From Pseudomonadota bacterium (lineage in GTDB: Bacteria > Pseudomonadota > Alphaproteobacteria > Sphingomonadales > Sphingomonadaceae): 23,798 nt of DNA. The position numbers were made by a program, and so were the translations under genes. Location: NCBI GenBank assembly GCA_023424095.1, contig JAFAEG010000142.1, positions 1 to 23,798 of the forward strand. Reading direction: 5' to 3'. Each line of letters begins with the position of its first letter. The stretch's first letter is position 1. The notes under the pieces were generated by a model. It did no database searches. It was not told where the DNA came from and saw nothing but the letters and a program-made list of their open reading frames with translations. Of the stretch, positions 6,215 to 15,232 are shown one piece after another.

Positions 6215-8860
6215 ATGGCCGCCCGCCCCGTCAATGATTCCGCGCCCACCCCGATGATGGCGCAATATCTCGCCTTGAAAGGCGAGGCTGGCGATTCCCT
6301 GCTCTTCTACCGGATGGGCGACTTCTTCGAATTGTTCTTCGACGATGCCAGGATCGCCGCCGCTTGCCTCGATATCGCGCTGACCACGCGCGGCGAGCAT
6401 CTGGGCGAACCGATCCCGATGTGCGGCGTGCCGATCCATGCGGCGGAGGCCTATCTCGCCCGCCTGATCCGCGCCGGCCACCGCGTCGCCATCGCCGAAC
6501 AGATTGAAAGCCCGGCGGAGGCGAAGAAGCGCGGTTCGAAATCGGTCGTGGCCCGCGCGATCGTGCGGGTGGTGACGGCCGGCACTTTGACCGAGGAGGC
6601 CCTGCTCGACAGCAAGGCGGCCAATTGGCTGGTCGCGGTGGCGCCCGGGGCGGAACGCTGTGGCCTTGCGGCGGCCGATATTTCGACCGGGCGGCTGGAA
6701 CTGACGGCTGTTCCGCCGGCCGCACTCGACGCGGAACTGGCCCGGCTGGCGCCGAGCGAGATCATCTTCCCGGCTTCCCCGGCGAAGGCCGGCGCCCAGC
6801 CCGGCACCCCAGACTGGACCCCGGCCTTCGCCGGGGAGCAGCGGGTGGAACGGCCGCGCGCCGAGTTTGACAGCCTCGCCGCCGAGCGCCGGCTGAAGGA
6901 GCGTTTCGGCGTCGGCGCCGCGGACGGCTTCGAACGCCCCGCCCTCGCCGCCGCCGCTGGCCTGCTGGCCTATCTCGACGAGGTCGGCCGCGACTCGCTG
7001 CCTTTCCTGCGCCGTCCGGTCGCGGTCGCCGCCGCTCAGCATATGGCGATCGACGCCTCCACCCGGGATTCGCTCGAACTGGTCCAGGCGCAAGGCGGGG
7101 GCCGCAAGGGCAGCCTGCTCGACGCCGCCGACCGCACCGTCACCGGCGCCGGGGCGCGGCTGCTGGGCCAGGACATTGCCGCGCCGCTGACCGATCGCGC
7201 CGTCATTGAGGCCCGCCTCGATCTCGTCGCCTGGGCCGCCGAGGATTCGTCGCTGCGCCATAACCTCCGCAGCGCGCTGAAGGCCCTGCCCGACATCGGC
7301 CGGGCGCTCGGCAGGCTCGTCGCGGGCCGGGGCAGCCCGCGCGATCTCGGCCAGCTGCGAGACGGGCTGGACGAGGCGCGGCGCCTGCACGACCGGCTGT
7401 TCGCTTTGCCGGAGCCGCCGGCCTTGCTGTCGGCCTTGCTGCCCGCTTTGACCGGCCACGGCGCACTCACCGATCTGCTCGCCCGCGCCCTCGTGCCCAG
7501 CCCGCCGCTCGACGCCGCGCAGGGCGGCTATATCGCCGAGGGCTATGATTCCGCCCTGGACGCCCTGCGCGCCACTGGCGGCGAGGGTCGCCGCGCCATC
7601 GCCGCTTTGGAGGCGCAATACCGCACCAGCACCGGCATCGCCGCGCTAAAGATCCGCCACAACAATGTGCTCGGTTTCCATGTCGAGGTCGCGGCCCGGC
7701 ACGCTGACGCGCTGATGCGCGCCGACAGCGGCTTCACCCATCGCCAGACCCTCGCCGGCGTGGTCCGCTTCAACGCGCCCGATCTGCACGAGCAGGCGAT
7801 GAAGGTCGGCCAGGCCGGCAATCACGCGCTCGCGGCGGAAGCGGCGCATCTCGAGGAGCTGACCGAAGCCGCTCTGGCCCGGGCCGAGCCGATCGCCGCC
7901 GCCGCCGATGCGCTCGCCCGGCTCGACGTCGCGACGTCACTGGCCGAGCGCGCGGTGGAGGGCGGCTGGGCCCGCCCGCATTTCGCCAACCACCCCTGTT
8001 TCGAGGTCGAAGGCGGCCGGCATCCGGTGGTCGAGGAGGCGGTGCGCCGCGCGGGCGAACGCTTCGTCGCCAACGATTTGAAGCTTGGCGAGCAGGAGCG
8101 CCTCTGGCTGATCACCGGCCCGAACATGGGCGGCAAATCCACCTTCCTGCGGCAGAACGCCCTGATCGCGGTGCTCGCCCAGGCCGGCAGCTTCGTCCCC
8201 GCCGCCTCGGCGAAGCTCGGCATCGTCGATCGCCTGTTCAGCCGCGTCGGCGCCTCGGACAATCTCGCCCGCGGTCGCTCCACCTTCATGGTCGAGATGG
8301 TCGAGACCGCCGCGATCCTCGCGCAGGCCACTCCCGACAGCTTCGTCATCCTCGACGAGGTCGGCCGAGGCACCTCCACCTATGACGGCCTCGCCATCGC
8401 CTGGGCGGTGGTGGAATGGGTGCACGAGCAGAGCCGCTCGCGCTGCCTGTTCGCCACCCATTATCACGAGCTGACCCGCCTCGCCGAAAAGCTCGACGCG
8501 CTTCGCCTCCACCATGTCCGCGCGCGCGAATGGAAGGGCGACCTCGTCCTCCTGCACGAAGTTGCGCCCGGCCCCGCCGATCGCTCCTACGGCATCGCCG
8601 TCGCGCGGCTGGCCGGCCTGCCGCCGCCCGTGCTCGCTCGCGCCAAGGCGATCCTCGCCCGGCTTGAGGCTGGCCGCCAGGCCACCGGCGGCATCGCCGC
8701 GGGCCTCGACGACCTCCCCCTCTTCGCCGCCGCGCAGGAAGCCGAGGAGGAAAAATGCGACGCGATCCGCGCGGCGGTGCAGGAGCTCGACGTCGACGCG
8801 ATGACGCCACGCGACGCGCTGGACACGCTGTACCGATTGAAATCCTTGTCGCGGGAGTGA
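6215..8860 (+). CDS. mutS: DNA mismatch repair protein MutS (with in-frame palindromic insert)
   Basis: MutS recognises mismatches and recruits MutL. The start at 6215 gives 881 residues and an N-terminus matching the family (TPMMAQYLALKG); upstream codons in frame look non-coding, and no strong ribosome-binding site is seen. The mismatch-reading Phe-x-Glu motif is present (Phe37, Glu39 in GDFFELFFDD). The connector, lever and clamp regions follow, then the ATPase: Walker A GPNMGGKST at about 635-643, Walker B VILDEVGRGTST around residue 714, and the ATHYHELT segment. The C-terminal tail is short and acidic. Residues 188-208 (SPAKAGAQ through DWTPAFAGE) are encoded by a palindromic repeat in the connector region; the frame is kept and all catalytic motifs remain, so the protein is probably functional. 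Confidence 0.96.
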   Translation: MAARPVNDSAPTPMMAQYLALKGEAGDSLLFYRMGDFFELFFDDARIAAACLDIALTTRGEHLGEPIPMCGVPIHAAEAYLARLIRAGHRVAIAEQIESPAEAKKRGSKSVVARAIVRVVTAGTLTEEALLDSKAANWLVAVAPGAERCGLAAADISTGRLELTAVPPAALDAELARLAPSEIIFPASPAKAGAQPGTPDWTPAFAGEQRVERPRAEFDSLAAERRLKERFGVGAADGFERPALAAAAGLLAYLDEVGRDSLPFLRRPVAVAAAQHMAIDASTRDSLELVQAQGGGRKGSLLDAADRTVTGAGARLLGQDIAAPLTDRAVIEARLDLVAWAAEDSSLRHNLRSALKALPDIGRALGRLVAGRGSPRDLGQLRDGLDEARRLHDRLFALPEPPALLSALLPALTGHGALTDLLARALVPSPPLDAAQGGYIAEGYDSALDALRATGGEGRRAIAALEAQYRTSTGIAALKIRHNNVLGFHVEVAARHADALMRADSGFTHRQTLAGVVRFNAPDLHEQAMKVGQAGNHALAAEAAHLEELTEAALARAEPIAAAADALARLDVATSLAERAVEGGWARPHFANHPCFEVEGGRHPVVEEAVRRAGERFVANDLKLGEQERLWLITGPNMGGKSTFLRQNALIAVLAQAGSFVPAASAKLGIVDRLFSRVGASDNLARGRSTFMVEMVETAAILAQATPDSFVILDEVGRGTSTYDGLAIAWAVVEWVHEQSRSRCLFATHYHELTRLAEKLDALRLHHVRAREWKGDLVLLHEVAPGPADRSYGIAVARLAGLPPPVLARAKAILARLEAGRQATGGIAAGLDDLPLFAAAQEAEEEKCDAIRAAVQELDVDAMTPRDALDTLYRLKSLSRE
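6776..6837. repeat. Palindromic element inserted in frame within mutS
   Basis: The 17-nt arms 6776-6792 (TCCCCGGCGAAGGCCGG) and 6821-6837 (CCGGCCTTCGCCGGGGA) are perfect reverse complements around a 28-nt centre. In the mutS frame the element reads SPAKAGAQ, then PGTP, then DWTPAFAGE. Such SPAKAGA / TPAFAGE peptides are the translation signature of palindromic repeats common in alphaproteobacterial genomes; that recognition is from general knowledge. The GGCGAAGGCCGG arm resembles CCCGGCGAAAGCCGG of the intergenic repeat at 1921-1993. The insertion point lies between conserved MutS stretches (LARLAPSEIIF before, ERPRAEFDSLAAERRLKERF after). Confidence 0.88.
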
Positions 8861-8864
8861 GCGC

Positions 8865-9548
8865 TCAGTCCCGCCGGAAGATCGTGTAGTTGATCGCCGC
8901 CCTCGGCCGGAAGCCGAGCTGTTTATAGAGCGCGATCGCGCCCGCATTGTCGGGATAAGTGTGCAGGAAGGCGATCTCGCCGCGCGCCGCGATGCGGCTG
9001 CCGACGACGCGCATCAGGTTGCGCGCCAGCCCCCGGCCGCGCGCGTCGGGGTGGGTGCTGACCGCGCTGATCTCGGTGAAGCGGCCGACCTGGAAGCGCT
9101 CTCCCGCCATGGCGATCAGCCGCCCGTCATCGTCGCGAATGCCGACGAAGCCGCCCAGCCGGTGCGTGTTCGCGAAATAGGGGCCGGGCCGGCACAAGGT
9201 CGCCAGCGCCAGCATCTCCGGCGCATCGGCATCGCCCAATTCGAGCAAGGGCAGGCCGGCATCCGGCGCGCCGATCCCCTGCTCGGCGATCATCTGCGTC
9301 AGCACCGCGTGCTTCAGGAGCGTCGCGCCGGGCGGCAGCGGCCATTCCCCTTGTTCGACAATGCTCGCCTCCCCGCCCGGCGGGATGAGCGCCGCCACGG
9401 CCGCCAGCGCCTCGGGCGAACGGTCCGCCGCGGCCACGAACAGCTCGCAATCGCGCTCGAAGCCAATCGCCTTGCCGCCGCCGATCGCGAGGCGGGCGAG
9501 CCGGTCGTGCAGCGAATTCCAGACGGGCCGATCGAGCATGTGGGTCAT
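8865..9548 (-). CDS. GNAT-family N-acetyltransferase
   Basis: The product is a 227-residue GNAT-fold acetyltransferase, probably of the FR47-like group, which moves an acetyl group from acetyl-CoA to an amine. The substrate cannot be told. The acetyl-CoA binding motif A is clear at about residues 160-182 (ISAVSTHPDARGRGLARNLM, with RGRGLA in the pyrophosphate loop). The C-terminal motif follows at about 201-213 (NAGAIALYKQLGF). The N-terminal ~100 residues are less conserved and may form a family-specific half domain. The gene ends 4 nt from the mutS stop (convergent) and is divergent from glnD with a short spacer. No ribosome-binding site is obvious; ATG codons at 9548 and 9539 are both possible starts. 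Confidence 0.9.
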   Translation of the reverse strand: MTHMLDRPVWNSLHDRLARLAIGGGKAIGFERDCELFVAAADRSPEALAAVAALIPPGGEASIVEQGEWPLPPGATLLKHAVLTQMIAEQGIGAPDAGLPLLELGDADAPEMLALATLCRPGPYFANTHRLGGFVGIRDDDGRLIAMAGERFQVGRFTEISAVSTHPDARGRGLARNLMRVVGSRIAARGEIAFLHTYPDNAGAIALYKQLGFRPRAAINYTIFRRD

Positions 9549-9601
9549 GGCGCGATGCTAGCCGCGTGACGGCTGCGCCCGCACCCTCTATCTTGCCGTC
9601 A

Positions 9602-12343
9602 ATGTCGAACGCCCCCGACAAGGTGCCGGACCGCCGCGCGATCATCGATCGCCGGGCGCTTGCCGATGAACTGGCCGGCAGCGCCCGCAAGGACGCAGCC
9701 GCGCGCCTGGGCGACGCGCTCGACCAGGGCCGCGCGGAAATCGCCCGCCGCCTGCTTGGCGAGCCTTATGCCGGCACCGAATCCGCCGCCGCGACCGCCT
9801 TCCTGACCGATCAGATCGTCCGCCTCGCGCACGATTATGTCACCGGCACCGTCCATCCGCTCGGCAATCCCACGGCGGGCGAACGGCTGCTTCTGCTCGG
9901 TCTGGGCGGCTACGGGCGCGGCGAGATGGCGCCCTATAGCGACGTCGACATCGCCTTCGTCACGCCCTGGAAGCCGACCGGCTGGACCGAGCAGGCGATC
10001 GAATCGATCCTCTATCTGCTCTGGGACATGAAGCTGAAGGTCGGCCACGCGGCGCGCTCGGTGGACGAGGCGATCGCCACCGCGCGCGCCGATCACACCG
10101 CTCGCACCGCGATGCTGGAAGCACGCTACATCTGGGGCGACGCGGCGCTGTTCGATGACGTCATGGCTAGGTTCCAGCGGGACAACTCGTCCGCCGACGT
10201 CCGCCGCTTCGTCACCGAGAAACTGGATGAGCGCAACGCGCGGCACAAGCGCATGGGCGACAGCCGCTACGTCGTCGAACCCAATATCAAGGAGGGGAAA
10301 GGCGGCCTGCGCGACCTCCACACCCTCTATTGGATCGGCAAATTCGCCTATCGCGTCGGTGACGCCGCCGGGCTGGTTGATGCCGGCCTGCTGTCCTCCG
10401 CCGAATATGGCCAGTTCCGCCGCGCGGAGCGCTTCCTGTGGGCGGTGCGCTGCCATTTGCACAGCATCGCCGGGCGGGCGGAGGAGCGGCTGACCTTCGA
10501 CTATCAGCGCGAGATTGCCGGCCGGATGAACTATGCCGATCGGGCGGGCAACGCCCCGGTCGAGCGCTTCATGAAGCATTATTTCCTGCACGCGAAGACG
10601 GTGGGCGACCTCACCGGCGTCTTCCTCGCTCATCTGGACGAGAAGTTCGCGCGGCGGGGCAGCCGCATCGGCCTGCCCAGCTTCCGCTGGCCGTGGCGCA
10701 GCCTGAACGGCTTCGTGCTCGACCGGGGCCGGCTCGCCGCGCCGAACGAGGCTTTCTTCGCCGAGGATCCGGTGCGGCTGATCGAGGCCTTCGTCACGGC
10801 CGACGCGCAGGGCATCGAAATTCATCCTGAAACGATGCGCGCCATCTCCGCCCAGGCGAAACTGGTCGATGCTGACGTTCGCGCCGATCCGCGCGCCAAC
10901 GCTTTGTTCCTCGATTTGCTGAGCAGCCTGAACGATCCGGAAAGCGCGCTCCGCTGGATGAACGAGGCCGGCGTGTTCGGGCGCTTCGTGCCCGATTTCG
11001 GCCGCGTCGTCGCGCAGATGCAGTTCGACATGTACCACCATTATACGGTGGACGAGCACACCATCCGTGCCGTCGGCCTGATGTCACGGATCGAGAAAGG
11101 CGAACTGAAGGACGAGCACAAGCTCGCTACCGGCATCGTCAAGCGCATCGCCTCGCGCCGGGTGCTCTATGTCGCGGTGCTGCTGCACGACATCGCCAAG
11201 GGGCGGCCGGGCGATCACAGCGTCGTCGGTGCCGAAATCGCCGAGACGCTTTGCCCCCGTTTTGGCCTGACCCCGGCCGAGACCGAGACCGTCGCCTGGT
11301 TGGTGCGCTGGCATTTGCTGATGTCGTCGACCGCGCAGAAACGCGATCTGGCCGACCCCCAGACCATCCAGACCTTCGTCGATCGGGTGAAGAGCGCCGA
11401 GCGGCTGCGCCTGCTCTATCTGCTCACCGTCGTCGATATCCGCGCCGTGGGGCCGGGAACCTGGACCAGCTGGAAGGACCAGTTGCTCGCCAATCTGTTC
11501 GAGCTTGCGGAGGAGCGCCTGCGGCTCGGGCACAAGCAGCAGGGCCGCCGCGAGCGCGTGCTGGCGATCCAGGAGGAACTGGCGGACGAGCTGGGCTGGA
11601 AAGCGGAGGCGTTCGCGGCCTATGCGCAGCGCCTGAGCGACGGTTACTGGCTGGCCGAACATAGCCGGGCGATCGTCGACAATGCCCGTTTCGTCGCCGC
11701 GGTCGATCGCGGCGAGACGGCGGGGCCGGTGGCGCTGATCCCGCGGCCGGAGCGCAGCGCGACCCTCGTCACCGTCTATACCAAGGACGAACCGGGCCTC
11801 TTCCACCGCATTGCCGGCGCAATCAGCCTGTCCGGCGGCAACATCATCGACGCGCGCATCCACACCACCGCCGATGGCATGGCGCTCGACAATATGCTGG
11901 TTCAGGACGCGACCGGCGCGCCGTTCACCGATCCGCGCCGGCTCGAGCGGCTGGAGCAGGCGGTGCGGGCCGCCGCCGCCGGGGAGGAGCCCTCGGCCGA
12001 CCGGCTGGAGGCCCGCGCCTTGCCTTTGGTCCGCGCCGAGGCCTTCCGCATCGCCCCGGCCGTGTTCGTCGATAACAAGGCGTCGGGCCGCTATACGGTG
12101 GTCGAGGTCAATGCCCGCGACCGCGCGGCTCTGCTCTCCGGCCTGGCCCGCGCGATCACCGAATCCGGGGCGACGATCCGCAGCGCCCACATCGCCACCT
12201 ATGGCGAGCGCGCGGTCGACACCTTCTACCTGACCGACGGCGACGGCGCGAAGCTGGTCGACGAAGCGAAACTGGCGGCACTGCGCGAGCGGCTGCTGGC
12301 CGCCGCTGGCCCCACCGACGCGCCGGATCGCGAAGCCGCCTGA
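9602..12343 (+). CDS. glnD: Bifunctional [protein-PII] uridylyltransferase / uridylyl-removing enzyme
   Basis: GlnD senses glutamine and adds or removes UMP on PII proteins, setting the nitrogen status of the cell. The start at 9602 gives 913 residues; a GTG at 9566 in the same frame would add 12 residues and cannot be excluded. Domains in order: the nucleotidyltransferase with GGYGRGEMAPYSDVD at 102-116 (Asp114 and Asp116 are the catalytic metal ligands); the linker helix domain (VVEPNIKEGKGGLRDLHTLY); the HD hydrolase domain with LLHDIAKG around His529-Asp530; and two C-terminal ACT domains beginning near 721 (TLVTVYTKDEPGLFHRIAGA) and 831 (YTVVEVNARDRAALLSGLAR). All hallmark residues are intact. 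A short direct repeat TGAGCGCTAC overlaps and follows the stop (12341-12350, 12356-12365). Confidence 0.96.
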   Translation: MSNAPDKVPDRRAIIDRRALADELAGSARKDAAARLGDALDQGRAEIARRLLGEPYAGTESAAATAFLTDQIVRLAHDYVTGTVHPLGNPTAGERLLLLGLGGYGRGEMAPYSDVDIAFVTPWKPTGWTEQAIESILYLLWDMKLKVGHAARSVDEAIATARADHTARTAMLEARYIWGDAALFDDVMARFQRDNSSADVRRFVTEKLDERNARHKRMGDSRYVVEPNIKEGKGGLRDLHTLYWIGKFAYRVGDAAGLVDAGLLSSAEYGQFRRAERFLWAVRCHLHSIAGRAEERLTFDYQREIAGRMNYADRAGNAPVERFMKHYFLHAKTVGDLTGVFLAHLDEKFARRGSRIGLPSFRWPWRSLNGFVLDRGRLAAPNEAFFAEDPVRLIEAFVTADAQGIEIHPETMRAISAQAKLVDADVRADPRANALFLDLLSSLNDPESALRWMNEAGVFGRFVPDFGRVVAQMQFDMYHHYTVDEHTIRAVGLMSRIEKGELKDEHKLATGIVKRIASRRVLYVAVLLHDIAKGRPGDHSVVGAEIAETLCPRFGLTPAETETVAWLVRWHLLMSSTAQKRDLADPQTIQTFVDRVKSAERLRLLYLLTVVDIRAVGPGTWTSWKDQLLANLFELAEERLRLGHKQQGRRERVLAIQEELADELGWKAEAFAAYAQRLSDGYWLAEHSRAIVDNARFVAAVDRGETAGPVALIPRPERSATLVTVYTKDEPGLFHRIAGAISLSGGNIIDARIHTTADGMALDNMLVQDATGAPFTDPRRLERLEQAVRAAAAGEEPSADRLEARALPLVRAEAFRIAPAVFVDNKASGRYTVVEVNARDRAALLSGLARAITESGATIRSAHIATYGERAVDTFYLTDGDGAKLVDEAKLAALRERLLAAAGPTDAPDREAA

Positions 12344-12383
12344 GCGCTACAACCCTGAGCGCTACCATGGCGTGAACCTGGAC

Positions 12384-12417
12384 AAGAAAAGGGCCCCCGG
12401 ATCGCTCCGGAGGCCCT
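12384..12417 (-). terminator. Intrinsic terminator of the TonB-dependent receptor gene
   Basis: Read on the minus strand, a 12-bp stem AGGGCCTCCGGA / TCCGGGGGCCCT (one T-G wobble) with a GCGA loop is followed by TTTCTT. It lies 23 nt after the receptor stop codon. The plus-strand stop of glnD lies on the other side, but in that direction no T-tract follows the hairpin. Confidence 0.88.
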
Positions 12418-12440
12418 GATCTTTGCCGGGTCGTTGCCGC

Positions 12441-15191
12441 TTAGAAGCGGAAGCGGCCGGTAACGCCGAAGGTGCGCGGCTCGGCCAGGTAGGCGCTGAA
12501 CAGCTGGGTGCCGGTGCCGCCGAAAGCGGAAACCTGCGACCGGCTGCCGGCGCCCTGGACCGGCGTGTTGAACGCGACCTGGGTATAATCCTCGTCGAAC
12601 AGATTCTGCGCCCACAGTTCGACCGCCCAGCGCTGCTCCGGGCCGCGGATGCCGATGCGGCCGTTGACCAGCACATAACCGTCCTGTTCCTTCTCAACGA
12701 AGAGGTCGGAGCCGGTATTGTAGTCGCCGGTGGCGCGGGCATCGAGGTAGAACAGGCCGCTCATCCCACTGTTGCCGATCGGCGGCGTCCAGGCGAACGA
12801 AGCCGTCACGACATGCTCGGGCGCGTTCGACAGATTGTCGCCCGGCAGCAGGAAGAGGGCCGGATCCAGCGCCTCGCCGGAGGAGCTGCCGACCAGATCG
12901 TCTTCATAGCGGGTGCTGGTGTAGGTATAGCCCAGCGAGATGTTGACGTTGTTGACCGGCCGGATCGTCGCTTCCAGCTCCAGACCCATCGACAGCACGC
13001 CGGAGGTCACGTCGTCGGGCGAGCAGGTGCCCGTCGTCGGGCTGGCGTCCGAATCGGCGCCCGAGCCGCCGACCAGGTCGGAACAGCCGTTGATGTTCTG
13101 AACGATGAACACCGTGCCGTTGAACGTGTTCAGCTGGAAGTCGCGGAAGCGCTGGTGGAAGAGCGCCGCGTTCAGGGTGAACATCGAGCGGGTGATCTTG
13201 CCGCCGATTTCGAAGGCGTCGACGATTTCCGGCGCGAAGCGGAGCGAAGCGGCGTTCGCGTTGCTGCGCGGGAAGATCGCGGAGCCCAGGTCCGAACGAT
13301 CAAGATTGTAGCCGCCGGCTTTGTAGCCACGCGAGTAGCTCGCGTAGAACATATTGCCCTCGGACGGCCGCCAGGTGAACACGGCCGTGCCGGTCAGCTC
13401 GCCGTCATCGAAGCTGTCGCGGATGTCGAGCGCGTTCAGCGCCGAGCTCGAATTGCCGACGCAGCTCAGCGTGATGATGCCGCCGATGAAGGTCTGCGCG
13501 GAGGCCGGCACGGCGGGATTGCCGATGAACGGCCCGAGGCTCGCCTGCTGAACCGGGCAGATATTGTTGTTGTTGTTGAAGTCGGTCTCGAGGTCCTTGC
13601 TCTCCTGCGTGTAGCGGGCGCCGAGAGTCAGGCTGATATGATCGTTGAAGTTGATGATGTTGTGCGTGAAGATCGCGTAATTCTGGCTGTCCTGCTCATA
13701 GAGGCTCTGCACGTCGCCGACATTGTTGACGGTCGACAAGCGATCCATGCCGGCGAGCACGGCCGGGGCCAGCGCGCCGAACGCACCGGTAATCGTCGCT
13801 CGGCCGGTCGGGCTAAGGCAGCCCGGCGCGGCCGGATTGCGCAGCACCGAGGCCGGGCTGATGTTGCTCACCAGGCGGCAGGCGGCGAAGGCGCCATATT
13901 GCGTGCCGAACATCGTGCTGTCGCTGACCGTCAGGTCTTCCTGCGCGAAATAGCCGCCGATCAGCCAGTCCAATTTGCCGTCGAAGGCCCGGCCGTTCAG
14001 CCGCAGCTCCTGCGTGAACGTCCTGAACTCGCGATAGGAGGTGTCGTTGTCCGGCCGATAGAGGATGTCGACGCGGCCGTAATCGATGTCGGCGGCGCCA
14101 TAGCTGATATAATTGCGGTAGGAGGTGATCGAGGTCAGCGAGGCGCCACCGAAATCATAATCGATCTGCGCCGAGAAACCGTAATCGCGGGTCTCGTTCT
14201 GGAAGGTGCGATCCGGTGAAATCTCGATCAGGCGGTTATAGGGGTCGATCGTCCCGGCCAGGGTCGCGCCCTGGCTGTTCAGGATGTCGACGATCGGGTT
14301 GATCGCCGGGCTGAACACGAAATCGCCCGGAACGCCCGGGGTCGGGTCATTGCTCTGGCGATTCTCGATATAGACAGCGCCGCAGCAGCTTTCGTCGCGC
14401 CACGTATAATCGCCGATCAGGCGGACGGTCAGCGCGTCGGTCGGCTCCCACAGCAATTGCGCGCGGCCGTAGAAGCGGTTGCGGTCATTGACCTCGTCCT
14501 CGGTCCGGCCGGTCGGATTGACGACCTCGTGGAAGCCGTCGCGGCGCGAATAGACCGCGTCCAGGCGGAAGGCGGCGGTGTCGCCGAGCGGGGCGTTGAT
14601 CGCGCCCTGCGCGCGGATCTGGTTCCAATTGCCGTAGGTCAGCTCGGCCATGCCGCTGAAGGTGGATTCGGGCCGGCGGGTGATGATGTGGATGAGGCCG
14701 GCGGAAGCGTTGCGGCCGAACAAAGTGCCTTGCGGGCCGCGCAGCACTTCGATCCGGTCGACTTCGCCCAATTCGTTCAGGCCGATGCCGGAACGCGAAC
14801 GATAGACGCCATCGACGAACACCGCGACCGAGCTTTCCAGGCCGGGATTGTCGCCGACCGTGCCGATGCCGCGGATACGGGCCGAGCCGTTGGCCTCGGA
14901 ACCGGTCGAGGACACCAGCAGCGACGGGGCCAGCTGGTTCAGCGCGCGAATGTCGTTCGCGCCGCTATTCTGCAATTGCTCCTGGCCGACCGCGGAGACG
15001 GCGAGCGGCACGTCCTGGAGGCGCTGGGCGCGGCCCTGCGCGGTGACGACCATGGTGGTGCCGTCTTCCTGAACGGCGGCTTCCTCAACCGGGCTGGGCT
15101 CGACCGGCGCCGGGGTCTGAGGGGGTTGCGCAAAAGCCGGGGCGGCAAAGACGAACGCGCCGGCGGACAGCATCCAACGTGCTTTGGACAT
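12441..15191 (-). CDS. TonB-dependent outer membrane receptor
   Basis: A 916-residue TonB-dependent receptor that would import a scarce ligand across the outer membrane using TonB energy. A signal peptide ends AAPAFA before Gln22. A proline/glutamate-rich linker leads to a TonB box TMVVTA at about 46-51. The plug follows (QDVPLAVSAVGQEQLQNSGA; VDRIEVLRGPQGTLFGRNAS). The rest is a 22-strand-type barrel ending in the aromatic FGVTGRFRF. Its eight cysteines occur in four close pairs: 269/270, 438/458, 545/577 and 703/723, all in stretches that look like surface loops. AGGGAGAGGG (15198-15207) is a strong ribosome-binding site just before the ATG. The plug type is that of the large sphingomonad receptor family; the ligand cannot be inferred from this sequence, and no ABC transporter or catabolic genes accompany it. 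Confidence 0.93.
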   Translation of the reverse strand: MSKARWMLSAGAFVFAAPAFAQPPQTPAPVEPSPVEEAAVQEDGTTMVVTAQGRAQRLQDVPLAVSAVGQEQLQNSGANDIRALNQLAPSLLVSSTGSEANGSARIRGIGTVGDNPGLESSVAVFVDGVYRSRSGIGLNELGEVDRIEVLRGPQGTLFGRNASAGLIHIITRRPESTFSGMAELTYGNWNQIRAQGAINAPLGDTAAFRLDAVYSRRDGFHEVVNPTGRTEDEVNDRNRFYGRAQLLWEPTDALTVRLIGDYTWRDESCCGAVYIENRQSNDPTPGVPGDFVFSPAINPIVDILNSQGATLAGTIDPYNRLIEISPDRTFQNETRDYGFSAQIDYDFGGASLTSITSYRNYISYGAADIDYGRVDILYRPDNDTSYREFRTFTQELRLNGRAFDGKLDWLIGGYFAQEDLTVSDSTMFGTQYGAFAACRLVSNISPASVLRNPAAPGCLSPTGRATITGAFGALAPAVLAGMDRLSTVNNVGDVQSLYEQDSQNYAIFTHNIINFNDHISLTLGARYTQESKDLETDFNNNNNICPVQQASLGPFIGNPAVPASAQTFIGGIITLSCVGNSSSALNALDIRDSFDDGELTGTAVFTWRPSEGNMFYASYSRGYKAGGYNLDRSDLGSAIFPRSNANAASLRFAPEIVDAFEIGGKITRSMFTLNAALFHQRFRDFQLNTFNGTVFIVQNINGCSDLVGGSGADSDASPTTGTCSPDDVTSGVLSMGLELEATIRPVNNVNISLGYTYTSTRYEDDLVGSSSGEALDPALFLLPGDNLSNAPEHVVTASFAWTPPIGNSGMSGLFYLDARATGDYNTGSDLFVEKEQDGYVLVNGRIGIRGPEQRWAVELWAQNLFDEDYTQVAFNTPVQGAGSRSQVSAFGGTGTQLFSAYLAEPRTFGVTGRFRF

Positions 15192-15232
15192 GATAACCCT
15201 CTCCCTGTAACTTTTTTGTTTGGGAGGAAGCT

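Noticed and set aside
6116..7618. Minus-strand open frame of 500 codons opposite mutS
   Set aside because: It is antisense to a confident mutS, with shadow-type composition and no recognisable motif.
13564..13578. TTG trinucleotide repeat in the receptor gene as a phase-variation tract
   Set aside because: Only five units, in frame (poly-Asn), so slippage would change length by single residues rather than switch expression.
12423..14219. Plus-strand open frame of 598 codons opposite the receptor gene
   Set aside because: It is antisense to the TonB-dependent receptor and shows no motif of its own.
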